Below are positions 11,106 through 22,104 of a stretch of 64,000 bases of DNA, piece after piece; the first letter of the stretch is position 1; the number at the start of each line of letters is the position of its first letter. Origin of the DNA: Hypomyces perniciosus (lineage: Eukaryota; Ascomycota; Sordariomycetes; Hypocreales; Hypocreaceae); assembly GCA_008477525.1 (NCBI GenBank), contig SPDT01000004.1, positions 2,604,001 to 2,668,000 on the forward strand, in the 5' to 3' direction. Below the pieces are notes generated by a model. It was not told where the DNA came from. It was given only the letters and a program-made list of their open reading frames with translations, and did not search any database. The position numbers were made by a program, and so were the translations under genes.

Positions 11106-14100
11106 GTGAGTTCTCTTGTTCATATGCGCTTCTGGCCAACCTACTGACTAGTTTACTTAGGCATCCAATGGATGGTCCTGAGAACGACGACCACCATCGT
11201 TGCTCTCTTTCGTGCATTTTTTTAGCCAGGACAATAACGATATCTTAATGAAGACCTCAGCACTACCGGGACAGATCCCGGGGTTCCGGTTTTAATGGGA
11301 TCGGCGAATCCCGCTTTTCATCTGCGTTGAGTCACAGGCATCAGCCGCCTTTGGAAGGAGACGTCGAGAACCTGTCGAAATCGGCAAACAATTTTGGACG
11401 ACGGAGCAGTATCGACAGGCTGATGCCGCGAAACCGGAGCAGCACCACGTAAGGATTAATGGAAGGAGTAATATTCCGGTTTATACACCGGCAGACGAAG
11501 ACATTTACTAGTATTGCATGCGCCAGCATGTTAACGAATCGACAGGCAACAACGCGGAGTCAGGGGATAAAAGTCGGGCATCTTATTTTCTGGACGAGGG
11601 CATTATCTGGCTGGCACTTCGTGATACATACGAACCACGGGGCATTTGATACCAAGGCGTTTCATTGTACACTAGATGCATCATATACGGTATTAATGAT
11701 GATTTTTATGATACTATTGCGTTTGTCTTGAACACCCTAATGGTGAGGTGTTGTCAATAATGCGGTTGATTGTTTGTGTAACCGTTACATTCGGCAGCAT
11801 TGGACGCGGCTTGGCGCTCTTGTGGGAACACGAATGCACACTCGGCATACACACACACACACATCAACTTACCATACTTCACCTAAAGAGTATTTTTCTC
11901 GTCGTTGATTTATATCTTTTTTTTTTAAAAAAAAAATTCAACCAAAAAATCAGATCGATGTGACGTGGGGCAATAAGCATCCTAAGATGTAGTAATGAGA
12001 ATAACTATGGTGATGGAATATTCCCTCCCATATTACTGAGGAGCACACTCCGTACCTGTGGTGATGTAAGGTATGAAGCGGCAGATGAGTTTTGACATGA
12101 CTCCCATCTTCAGGAAACAAGGCCATCGCTACTTCTAACTACCTAGTACTGCCTATCTCGTGACCTTTTGTTAGTAAAAGACGTAGATGGATTTGGTGAT
12201 GTTACTTCGCAATAAGCGGGTACAGGTGACAGTAAAAAGGGACCGCAGCTAACTCTCTTATTGCTATGGGTAGAAAACTCATATCCTGCGGTTATTTACA
12301 ATACCATACCGAAATAGTAAAAGTTCCGAATACTCTGTCAGTTAACCGCCTATTAGGGTCTCTCTGTTGTTTTCTTGCAGTCCCTGTTTTATTGTCACCC
12401 GCTTGACGGATGGGATGGATTGCATTTGTGGCTTACCTCATCCTGTTCTCTCCTCCCTCTCTCTCTCTCTCGTCTAGGTATTATCTAGTATGTATGTACT
12501 AACTAATTCATCATCCCAGATCGCTGGATCGACACGACGGATGCAGTCCCTACAGATACCGAGCTAGAAAACTTGCATGCAGGTCGATTTCCGGATAGGC
12601 ACGAATTCCGCTGAGGCGCGCCAGCCACTGACGGTGTGGGTGGCGCCACCACGCCGAAAAGATGTGCTGGAGTTCGATTTTCCTTTTAGCTTCCCCGATG
12701 TCTTGAGTCCAGGTCCTAAGAAGCGGATGATACGAAGCATTACTAGTGATAGATAGTACTTCGTAGTGCTCGGTAATTTGCTCTTACTACCTAATTCAGG
12801 GGAGGAATGGCACGTGAGAAAAAGGGGAAGTGTTACGATACATACGGAGTAGTAGTATGATGACGACAATGATGATTTGATCATGTCCGATTCCTTCATC
12901 CGACTTCCCCGAACAGAATACTGAGTCCACTTCGTATCTAAGCAAACTATCGATCCAACCACTTCAAAAGCCGGTACTTGTCCATTTCGTTCTCTCACTC
13001 AAACACCTTCTACTGGTTACCGATAGACAGCCAATCGAGTTTCCCCCGACGATCACCACCCACTCTCCTCCACTCCCCTCGTGCAGATTTCGGGGAAATG
13101 GATCCATGGATTTCCTTTCCCATTGTGGGGTGGCTTGGGGGAGAAGACTGACTTCCCGGGTTGCCGGGCGCATAGTACTGCTATGTACTAGAGGGCAGAG
13201 GGCAGAAATCCATGCAGGGACCAGGACCTGGCACCACACGGGATATGGCACCAGACCATATCAACCTAACCTGCTAACCTATCGTTCACCCATCCTACCA
13301 CTCACAGGGTGTATTGGTCACTGGACCGCGCTAGCCGCAACGCCCAGTCTCTAGCCTTGGTACAGAAGAAGATTGGTTTATCGGTACCAGCCGGCTGGAC
13401 ACGAGAGGACTAGACAGGACATGGGGGGGGGGGATACGGAGTAATAGTACTGCTAGTACGAAGTAGTGGCACGAAGTAAATGGATGTTGAGAAGTGAAGG
13501 GTAAAAGGGGGTCAATATTAATACGGGGAGTGCTCCGTACGTGTAGTCGCATTCTTCAGTCCAGTACGAAGCAAATGCTGCTGCTACTACTAATAGAAAA
13601 CGTCGTCATGCCTGTCTAGCTGATTCTAGAGTTGTTCTGTTATACTACTAGTAGCGGAGCCGCCGGCAATAGATCTGACGAGGCGTTATTTTTTTTCTCT
13701 TTAATCGCCGACATGGCCGCCGTCTTTTGTTCGTTTGCCGCCTCACCGCAAGATGCTCTCACTGCTGGCTAGCGGATTGCTTGATAGTAATAGTTCTATG
13801 CTAAAACCAAAAAAAAGAGAGAGCGAGGATTGAGCGGTGTCGAATATGCGATCTATTTTTCGAGAGGACTATGACCTGTTTACCTATCGATTGACAGGTT
13901 TCTTCCTAAGAGAGTTAGACGGCCTTGATATGGCAGAGGCATTCGGCAACAAGCCATACTCCGTACATACTCGTAGGTATGTGTGCATAGGATGTACGAC
14001 ATATCGTGAATATCGTAACATCAATCTTTCACTAAATACCTATACCACTGTACTACTGGCAAGTCAAAGTTAATAGGTACCTGTCTCGTAGCGGCATAAT

Positions 14101-14359
14101 TCCTAGAATGGCTGTCGTGAACAACGGGCTGCAGCTGTTGGGCAGGTGCCATGGTCCTCGCCATACGATTCACACCTGTAGTCACGTTTGTTTGCAACGT
14201 GGATTTGACTTCATTCTTCTCTCTTCAGCACCATAGGTTTGCCTGGTGAACGATTCTCTTGGGAACCCATCTTTGCCGTTTGCATTCTTTGGGAAACATC
14301 GTCATCATCATCTCTGCCAGATCATATCCAGCGAGACACTTACCTCTTGACTCGCAAAT
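11106..14359. other. Gene-poor intergenic region, about 3.25 kb
   Basis: No convincing gene. It contains an inverted repeat around 11337-11427, a T-tract running directly into an A-tract near 11918-11937, a CT repeat near 12460, and scattered TACGGAGTA/TACTACTAGTAG motifs. The open frames (for example 11459-11731 and 12564-12998) have no recognisable domain and look like chance. Confidence 0.55.
11337..11427. repeat. Split inverted repeat GGCATCAGCC / GGCTGATGCC
   Basis: GGCATCAGCC at 11337-11346 is the exact reverse complement of GGCTGATGCC near 11418-11427. Just inside lie CCTGTCGA and TCGACAGG. The right arm is continuous (TCGACAGGCTGATGCC), while its partners on the left are separated by about 25 bp. 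This could be a degenerate hairpin or the decayed end of a mobile element; no coding remnant is recognisable. Confidence 0.5.
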
Positions 14360-15466
14360 ATGCTCGTTGACGAAAGCAAACCAGACCTGGTCTATGAGCG
14401 TGCCACGACGGAACAGATCGCCCAGGCCTACATCAGCAACGGCCAGGCATGGTCAGCGCCTCTGGCATTGAAAGACTACATGAGCTTGAATTATCAGCTG
14501 GCGCAAGCCGAGGGAGACGATACCTCAGCCTACTGGGTCTTGTACGACCGCAAGGATCCCGACACCATCATCTCGAGCTGCACCACCCATCTGAGAGACG
14601 CCATCATCAACACCGGCAAGGGCTCGCAGCCAGCCAAGGCGGTTATCATCTCGCACATTTTTACACACCCGGAGCATCGGATGAAGGGCATGGCTACGCA
14701 TCTACTCAAGGAGGTTCAGGAGACTATAGACACAAAGCCGGAATTCAAGATCGACTTCAGCATCCTGTACAGCGGTTCACACACAGAGCTCTTTGACAAG
14801 TTAGGCTAGAAGCCGTATCCTGCCACTCAGCTTCGAATCCCCACCAGCAACATCAAGGTCGAGTGGTCAGGCCACCTGTGCAATGTCCACTATCGCAATG
14901 TCCACTACCTCGGATTCAAGGGACTGCTTCCCTTCATCGGGAACGACGTGATGACGTCCACTGTTAGGCTCTCTGATAAGCGCGACGGCAATACACACGT
15001 GCAGCTCATCCCTTCCAAGCCGATCATGCTGTGGCATGCGGTACGGTCCAACCTATACAGCCAACATCTCGCCAAAAGCAAGCCGCCACCTACCGTGTAT
15101 GGAGCAATCTACCGACATGGCGAGACCGAAGCAGTTGTCTGGGCGTGGTGGACGCACGACTTCCAGGAGCGGAAGCTACGGCTGGGCCGTATCGTCACGA
15201 CCCGGCATTCAGGCCTTGAAGAAGGCGTCAAGCAAGTGTTGAAGGCGGCTGCGGCGGAAGCGACAGCATGGGGATTCCGGGAGGTCATCTCATGGGCACC
15301 AAGCAAGCAAGTTGTGGATGGGGCTGAGCTGCTGGCGGAGGAGCTCGGCCAGGGGGTCAAAGTCTTGACGGAGGATCGAGCCGAGATGGTGCCGTGCTTG
15401 CGATGGCACGGTGGGGAGCAGAAGGAGGTGGACTGGGTTGAAAGGCAGTACTACGGCTGGTGTTGA
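14360..15466 (+). pseudogene. LYC1-like lysine N-acetyltransferase, interrupted by one in-frame TAG
   Basis: One reading frame runs 14360-15466 (about 368 codons) except for a TAG at 14807-14809. The N-terminal half is GNAT-like (HPEHRMKGMATHLL resembles the acetyl-CoA-binding R/Q-x-x-G-x-G/A region). The second half, from KPYPATQLRIP to WVERQYYGWC, matches the fungal LYC1 C-terminal region. In the family, LYC1 acetylates free lysine on N6, the first step of one lysine breakdown route (Yarrowia). The stop falls in FDKLG-*-KPYP, where GNAT proteins usually have Trp (LGW), so TGG to TAG, a single G-to-A change, is the simplest explanation. No other disruption was seen. It could be a recent null allele, a strain polymorphism, a sequencing error or RNA-level correction. 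No intron can remove the stop, since no GT lies immediately upstream in the right phase. Confidence 0.8.
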
Positions 15467-15826
15467 AAGATGGGCTTTTATAGCCGAGAGTGATCTAAGC
15501 GATCGATCCTACTCCGTAGTGAAGCATGGATATCCCGGAGTACTAACTATGTAGCACGCAGTAGGTAGTATATGAAAACAATTGCTGTCCTGAGTCGATT
15601 CGGATATTATAGCCGGGGGATCTGGCTGGCTGACATCACCACCTCTCCTCTCCATACGGGTATCTCAGAGCCCCGCCCCCACCAAACATCAACCTCGGGG
15701 GGGCCAAGGACTGGTGAGCGTGGCATGAAATCATCGTCTCGATCCCCTCACTCACTCTCTTCTGCTTTTCCCATTGCCACCTCGCAGTCTTCCATCAATC
15801 CAATCGAGCATCATAACATATATAAC
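15467..15826. other. Intergenic, 360 bp
   Basis: Contains TACTCCGTA near 15510 and a C/T-rich stretch before the next gene, consistent with a promoter. No gene seen. Confidence 0.6.
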
Positions 15827-16793
15827 ATGTCTGCTATGCCGGCTTCCCACGGCCACAGCGCCGCCTGCTGCAACGTCCCGCCTATCGTGGCCAAGGGCTA
15901 TCAGGCCCGGGGCACCTATGAGGAGATTGGCGGCTACAAGACCTGTACGCAGACCCTCCGCCTAGGTCCCTAGCATCGCCTCTTGGACAAATATTAACGC
16001 CAATGTTGCTTAGATGTCACTGGTCCCGCGGATGCTACCAAGGCCATTGTTGTCGTCTACGATATCTTTGGATACTTTGACCAGACTGTCCAGGGCGCTG
16101 ATATCCTGGCCTACAGCGACAAGGAGCACAAGTACAAGGTCTTCATGCCTGACTGGTTCAAGGGCAAGCCATGCCCCATCGAATAGTGAGCAATGCTGCC
16201 GGCCATCTGAGCGGACTTGTGTGAGCTGAAATCGTGCGATTAGCTACCCTCCTAATACCCCGGAGAAGCAAAAGGCTCTGGGCGAGTTCTTTGGCACATT
16301 CCCGCCCCCCAAGATTGCCGGCTACGTGCCTGACTATGCCAACGCCGTCAAGGCTCACAGCTCATCCATTTCGAAACTGGCCATCATCGGCGTAAGCAAC
16401 CGCCTCCCCTGATGCGCAATCCTTGCCTACGCAGACTTTGCTAATTATTCTCACTCGATATAGTACTGCTGGGGCGGCAAAGTCGTTGCTCTCACCGTCA
16501 AGGCGCCCACAAACCCCTTCTCCGCTGCCGCGGCGATCCACCCAGCCATGGTCGACCCCTCTGACGCCGAAGGAATCACTATCCCCTTTGCGCTCCTGGC
16601 ATCCAAGGACGAGCCTGTCGAGGAGGTCAAGAAGTTCGAGGCGGCCCTTACGGTACCGAAGCATGTTGAGACGTTTGACGACCAGATCCATGGGTGGATG
16701 GCTGCGAGGTCGGATTTGAGCAGTGAGAGGGTGAGGGAGGAGTATGAGAGGGGATACAAGACTCTGCTGCACTTTTTTGGGAGCAACCTGTAA
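15827..16793 (+). CDS. Dienelactone hydrolase family protein
   Basis: Exons 15827-15944, 16014-16185, 16244-16391 and 16464-16793 give 255 residues, the usual size for this family. It is an alpha/beta hydrolase with a Cys-Asp-His triad. The nucleophile motif YCWGG puts Cys at about 148, Asp is in SKDEP (about 195) and His in IHGW (about 222). VVVYDIFGY and MPDWFKG match the fungal AIM2/DLH-like branch. All introns are GT-AG, 58-72 bp, and the frame is kept at every join. The substrate in fungi is usually unknown; dienelactones from aromatic breakdown or other lactones are possible. It converges on the phosphopantetheinyl transferase gene downstream. Confidence 0.9.
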
Positions 16794-17222
16794 GCTATGG
16801 AGTTGAAAATCGGGATGAGATGTGACGAAAAATAACCTGTTTGTCTGTCTGCATGATGCTAGAGCCGGCGTGCTGTTGTCAAGTTAACCGCTACGGCAAA
16901 GGCATAGGCTCACTATGTTACGTGGTAGCTGCTGCTTAATTGAAGTTATATACCTTACGCAGCAGGTGTCTTATTTTGTGGTTCGACGATATAGTCTATA
17001 CGGAGTATCTAATCAGAGCAAGAGAAGTCGTTCAGAAACACAATCGCCGACGGCAGACCTTGGGAGACATCAACCGGGGTGCAACACCGATTATGAATGT
17101 ATTTGATATCAATTCTCCATGGTACACCTGTGAACTTTGCAAGAATCTCATGTATACCATGATCGTGCTATGAGACCTAATGGAGACCACCCTATGTTCT
17201 CATATATCATATCCTCCCTCCA
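16794..17222. other. Convergent 3' intergenic region
   Basis: Lies between the 3' ends of the hydrolase (+) and the phosphopantetheinyl transferase (-). AT-rich; no gene seen. Confidence 0.6.
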
Positions 17223-18292
17223 TCACTGCCCATCCCCCTTCAACAACTCTTCCCCTTCCGCCAACAACTTCTCCAAATCCAAAACATCAAACTCCCCAAC
17301 CTCCACCCCAACACCATCCGCCCCCTTCCTCACCACCGTGCAAATCATATACTCATTCCCCAGCGCCCTCTCCAGCCTCACATCCGCATCCTCCACCTTC
17401 CCCCCCTCAAACCACACCTCCAGCGTCTTATCCTCCCCCTCTGGCGGTATCTCCCCAGGGGGCGCGTAATACCGCATCTCCAAGTCATGCAACCACGGCG
17501 CCAGCAAGGCCTCGCCCGTCATCTTCACGTACGCCTCGCGCAGACACCACAGCGCGTAGAAGTACTCCAGCAACCTATCCCGCTGTATAAACGGCAACTT
17601 GCGCAGACGCTCCACTTCCTTGGGGCAAAGAACTTCATCGTGCACGGCAATAAACTGCGGCCACCCTTCCTTGGTAATCACATCATGGTCGCGCGACCGT
17701 CTCTCCCCCGGACACACGATATCCACGCCAATAGCAAAGGGCCCGGGAGGGGGCATGTGCACGCCGAAGAGCACCACCACGCCGGCTTGGTGGGAGATGT
17801 TGAAGAGCAAGGGCTGAGAGCCTGTGGCCGGGTGGACGAAGACGGGCTTGGTGCGCTCGTCGCGTGTGGATGTGGCGGAGAACCAGGGGATGTGGCAGAA
17901 GCGTGAGATGGCGAGACGCTTGAGCAGGGAGGAGGCGAGGCTGAGTTTGGCGTCTTTGACGAAGTAGTAGCGCAGGACGGTGGATTGTTCTTCGTCTGTG
18001 AGGAGTGCCATGGCTCGATGGGCCTGGTGGTGGTTTGTTAGCTGGACTCAACAGTAATATATCTTTTCTCTCTCGTTTCTTTTGCATCTTATCGTGTTGT
18101 ATGGGAGGGGTGAGTGTACGACGAGGAGGCATAATGTGAGTATTATGAGTTGAGTAGAGATACATTTATGAGATGAAGGCATATCTGATGGGCATCTTAA
18201 CTGACCACTCTGGCGAGATCCCTCGTCTCTTTGGCATTGGGCCACAGACTGCGGGTGTCGAGCGCCCACTGAATGACGGTGGGTGCACTCAT
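17223..18292 (-). CDS. 4'-phosphopantetheinyl transferase (Sfp/NpgA type)
   Basis: Complement of exons 18206-18292 and 17223-18023; 295 residues. It transfers the phosphopantetheine arm from CoA to a Ser of carrier proteins (fungal PKS, NRPS, alpha-aminoadipate reductase), which these enzymes need for activity. The short first exon encodes VIQWALDTRSLWP, the WxxDTRxLWP start of NpgA-like enzymes. The intron uses GTCAGT and CCACCAG and keeps the frame into AHRAMALLTDEEQ. Later features are ISHQAG, GVDIV (about 128-132, Mg/CoA site) and WCLREAYVK (about 188-196). No synthase gene is near, so it is probably the general cellular enzyme. The first exon is too short to stand out on its own, so a start at 18011 would miss the substrate-binding N-terminus. 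Confidence 0.9.
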
Positions 18293-18678
18293 CTTCAGTA
18301 CGAGATGTGTAATGCCTGCCGAAGGACTGTGATCTTTTTTCTGTCCCTTATTTATTCGAGAGGTTGTGATGTATTGAAGAGTGAGTAAAGTGAGTGAGTG
18401 AGTGAGTTGAATCATGTGTGAGCAACCCAATTAAGTCTCAGGTGTATGGTTCCATCACTGCCAATCAGACATCGTTCCCCGCTTCTAACCCAATCAACCC
18501 TTGAACAATATTGTCAACTCTACTCCTAGAGACGTCCATGACAGATCTCAGAGAATTAAATGTAGTAGATACTGCAAGATATGCCTGGATCAAACAGGAC
18601 GGTCGTTGTGAGACGATTCTTCAGTACCCAGAATCTATTGTGCGCAATTCTATCATTCATGTACCGTGTCATAACTGT
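18293..18678. other. Intergenic with (GTGA)n repeat at 18381-18408
   Basis: Lies between the start of the phosphopantetheinyl transferase gene and the 3' end of the peptidase gene. It includes a GTGA tetramer repeat and no recognisable gene. Confidence 0.6.
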
Positions 18679-20451
18679 CTAATCATCCTCGTCCTCTGAC
18701 GCTGCGTCGAGCGAAAGGGAAAACACCCGATGCCCTTTCTTGCCCTGCTTCTCTGCATCTTTGGCAGCATCCTTGTCCTTATCCTCACCGTCCTCCTTGC
18801 TCTTGTCTTTAGTCGTGTCGACAACTCCATCTTCGAGTTTGCCGATTGTCTTGATCGCATTTCCCTCCGCATCCAAATCAACCACCACGTCCACCGTGTC
18901 CAAGCTTCCGTCCTCTGTGTAGGTCCACAACTGCTTAAACTCTCCTCGCACCAGACTCGTTACCAAAAGAGACCCAAGCACACCAGGCACGAGATACAGC
19001 AGCGCCGGCTGTCCCCGTTTAAAGACCAACAGCATGGCCAGCGTGACCATCATCCCCAAGCTGTACCCTACCATGGATGCAATAAAATATGTCTTGCGGA
19101 ACTTTGACGCAGCCACTGCAGGAGGGAGATGCGGAGGACAAGAAAGGAACAAGGTTCCGCGAGCCCACACCCGCTCCCCCCAGTTTCCCTTGGCGTTGAT
19201 GTACAGCGCCTTGACTTCTTTGTGCTTTGTCTCGCTTCGAGTGATGAGCTCGCCAGATGTAGAGTCCTTCTCTACAATCTTCAGGTCGGTAGACTCATAC
19301 TTGATTTTTCGCAAATAGTGCATCCAGAGGTCAAGTCGTAGTGCCCAGCCAATGACCATGCCTGGGATCACAATGTCTCCTAACCCGAGGATGCTCTGTC
19401 TCGAGGCTGCCTGATACGTGAGTTTGATGGGCACGTCCAGCTTGGTTGCGACGGTCACCATGTATGGACTATAAAACCCGAAAGTAAGTCTTTACAACCT
19501 CGTGGCCAATGCGGATCTGAGTACTTACGTGTAGAACACCATGAAAATGTCATAAAAGAACAGACCCCACAGAACAAGGGAGCCGATAAGAAAGTCCGTC
19601 GGCGAAAGAAGCAGAAACGTCCCATAGCACATGCCATAGCCAAGCATGTTTGACAAAAAGGTCCACGAAGTCGTGAAGTAAACCAGAGCCGTCCCTAGAG
19701 ACAGAAACAGGGCCATCACATGGGAAAACTTGATCTGCATTGTCTCTTCACCCATACCATGGGCGAAAAACTTGAGAACCCAGTGTCTCGTTACAAGGTC
19801 GCGAAGATCCCAAGCTTTCTTTCGCAATCCCTCTGATGGTGCAAAGAGGGCGAGAAGACCCGGAAGGGGATTGGATGTCGCAGCAGCACCTTCGATTTGA
19901 TTGCCCGCATCGTCACATACTCTGACAGCCCTTGTCTTCTGGTCTATCTTGCGAAGCAATCCGTCACGGCCACGCCAGTAGACAGGGAACAGAAATGATG
20001 TAAACACTTCCATGCCATGTGAGTAGAGAGTCAGCGAGCTGCCTATCGACACGGTAGACATGTACCACCGGAGAAGAGTATTCAGAATAGCCGGGTCCTT
20101 GAGCCACTGGATGAGATAATACAAGCCAACGAGGATAATAGCAGCCAATACCGGGAACCAGATGGCATCAGAGAGCTCCAGGCCCTGAGAGTAAGAGTCG
20201 TCATCCTTCTTCTGGCCCTTTTTGGTCTTGGCTGCCAGTGCTGATGGCGGGCGGCGCAATGAGGCATGAGCCCCGATATAGATGATTCCCAGCGCACCGC
20301 CCACGAGTTTGAGCTCCAGGAGGAGGAAGTCGAAGTCCTGGAGAAAGCTTAGGATTGTTGGCTGCGAAACTACGGTGCTGTTAGATGTAGCATTGAGATT
20401 GCCCAAATGGCCGCCTAAGGAGCCTATGGTCGCCGAAGCTGAGTCCGACAT
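18679..20451 (-). CDS. Signal peptide peptidase (intramembrane aspartyl protease)
   Basis: Complement of exons 19529-20451 and 18679-19468; 570 residues. A multi-pass ER membrane protease of the presenilin/SPP family that cuts leftover signal peptides and some ERAD substrates. The catalytic motifs are visible: LFFYDIFMVF (Asp about 301), GLGD (Asp about 339) and QPAL (about 462-464). Several hydrophobic segments surround them. The C-terminal tail of about 100 residues is very acidic and lysine-rich (KEDGEDKDKDAAKDAEKQ). The intron (GTAAGT; acceptor TTTTATAG) interrupts FYT|PYMVTVA. An upstream in-frame ATG at 20502 would add 17 residues. Aspergillus SppA is the likely counterpart, where it supports hypoxia sensing via SREBP; that role is not shown here. 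Confidence 0.93.
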
Positions 20452-20958
20452 ATCGAAACCTGGTGTTTGTTGAGCAAGAATGAAGTATTTCGCCTGATGC
20501 AAAGATGCGGTTGCTTAAAAGGCCGAAAACGTGGTCTCAACTGTGGAAGCTGACGAACTGTGATGTTGATGTCTGACTTGACCGCATCTCAGAGGAATCG
20601 CGTAGTCCGATGGTCTATATAAAGAGTCGGAAACCCAACAGAAACGGCCGTAATTCGAAAGAATGTGCGACTAGAAGACACAGATGTAGGTTCTGTTCTG
20701 ATATTCGTATTGCAGCAGCAGACTTGGGTGAAAGACATCACTACAAGCCGCTAAAGCCACACTGAGCCAGGCAGCCAATGGCGCCGCAAGCCTGCACTAG
20801 CTTGGTGCTTTGCAGCGGGAGCATCTTCAGCCTCGTCCCGCTATTACAGCGCCCCTCTATATTTTACAGCTTCACACCTACTCCGTCCGTACACCACCTC
20901 AACATTTACAGATATCGATATTGATATTCGCTACCAGTACCGCAATTGACCCCCCAGC
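20452..20958. promoter_or_regulatory. Shared divergent promoter region (peptidase / cyclophilin)
   Basis: A 507-bp region between two divergent starts. It contains CCAAT at 20775-20779 and TATATAAAG at about 20616. Core promoter positions are not proven. Confidence 0.5.
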
Positions 20959-21509
20959 ATGACAACAAACATACTTCTGGAGACCTCAATGGTATGTTCT
21001 CCCCTAAACCACATCTCCTGCAGCTCAACTCAGATCTAACCAACGCATTCCAGGGCTCCATCACCCTCGAGCTCTACACCAACCACGCCCCCAAAACCTG
21101 CACCAACTTCACCACCCTCGTCCGCCGCGGCTACTACGCCTCCACCATCTTCCACCGCATTATCCCCGACTTTATGATCCAAGGCGGCGATCCCACCGGC
21201 ACCGGCCGCGGCGGCTCGTCCATCTACGGCGACAAGTTCGAAGACGAGATCGACCCGGCCCTCAAACACACCGGCGCGGGTATCCTCAGCATGGCTAACG
21301 CCGGGCCTAACACCAACGGCTCTCAGTTTTTCATTACCCTGGCGCCTACGCCCTGGCTGGATGGTAAGCATACTATCTTTGGCAGGGTCAAGAATGGGTT
21401 GGGCGTCGTGAAGCGCATGGGCCTGGTTCCGACGGGGGTAGAGGATAGACCGGTCGAGGAGGTCAAAATACTTAACGCGCGGGTGCTAGAGGGTGAAGAG
21501 GAGATATAA
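20959..21509 (+). CDS. Peptidyl-prolyl isomerase, PPIL1-type cyclophilin
   Basis: Exons 20959-20991 and 21054-21509; 162 residues, close to PPIL1 (166). It catalyses cis-trans isomerisation of peptidyl-proline bonds; PPIL1 orthologues act in the spliceosome with Prp45/SKIP. The first exon holds 11 codons ([11 protein letters not shown]) and the 62-bp intron ends ATTCCAG. Cyclophilin landmarks are [20 protein letters not shown] (with the catalytic Arg), GSQFFIT and [12 protein letters not shown], and the N-terminal [16 protein letters not shown] is typical. There is no signal peptide or extra domain. It is divergent from the peptidase gene and convergent with the Sgf11-like gene. Confidence 0.93.
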
Positions 21510-22104
21510 AAACAATTCAATCGGCTGAGGGGCGTGCTTGATTCCATGGTGTCATTGACATTTACATTTACATGGTATGGCGTTGGGAGTTGTAAAGCAA
21601 TACATGAGATATCACATCATCCAAGTTGGCGACAGGATATTATAGCCGAAAGAAAAGATAATCCCTTGTTTTTATAATCATTACGCAACAACAGACCTTG
21701 TACCCCCTAACGCCATGACCCTTTTCCTCGGGATGCTTCGTTTGGTCATCTTCTTGAGCCAGCCCGATCCTAGCCAATCCCCGGCCGCTTGTGAGATGCA
21801 GATGATAATTGTTTCTGAACGATAATACAATTCCACGGAAAGTAAAAAAGAAAAAGAAAAAAGGCGGGAAAAACCTGTCTCGGCATCGTGTCTATCCATA
21901 TCCAACCTCATAGGAAACGGCGAGCTCCCCAGCCACCGCAAGGATGTCCTTTTTCCTTTTCTCAGCAACATTGATTGCACACATGTCTCCTGGTATGGGC
22001 CATTCGTGTGGCCTATTTAGTGAACACAAGCTCCGTAATCAAAGGTTACCCGAAAGCTTCAAGTCAAGTTGAAGCCACGAGTGTAGCTGCCCTCGTATAT
22101 CTGT
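21510..22104. other. Convergent intergenic region
   Basis: 595 bp between two gene 3' ends, AT-rich with purine tracts. No gene seen. Confidence 0.6.

Noticed and set aside
11260..11560. Transposon end suggested by inverted repeat
   Set aside because: No transposase remnant or target-site duplication could be seen; kept only as a repeat with low confidence.
11459..11731. 90-codon open frame with hydrophobic end
   Set aside because: No domain, in gene-poor DNA, no promoter or splice features; probably chance.
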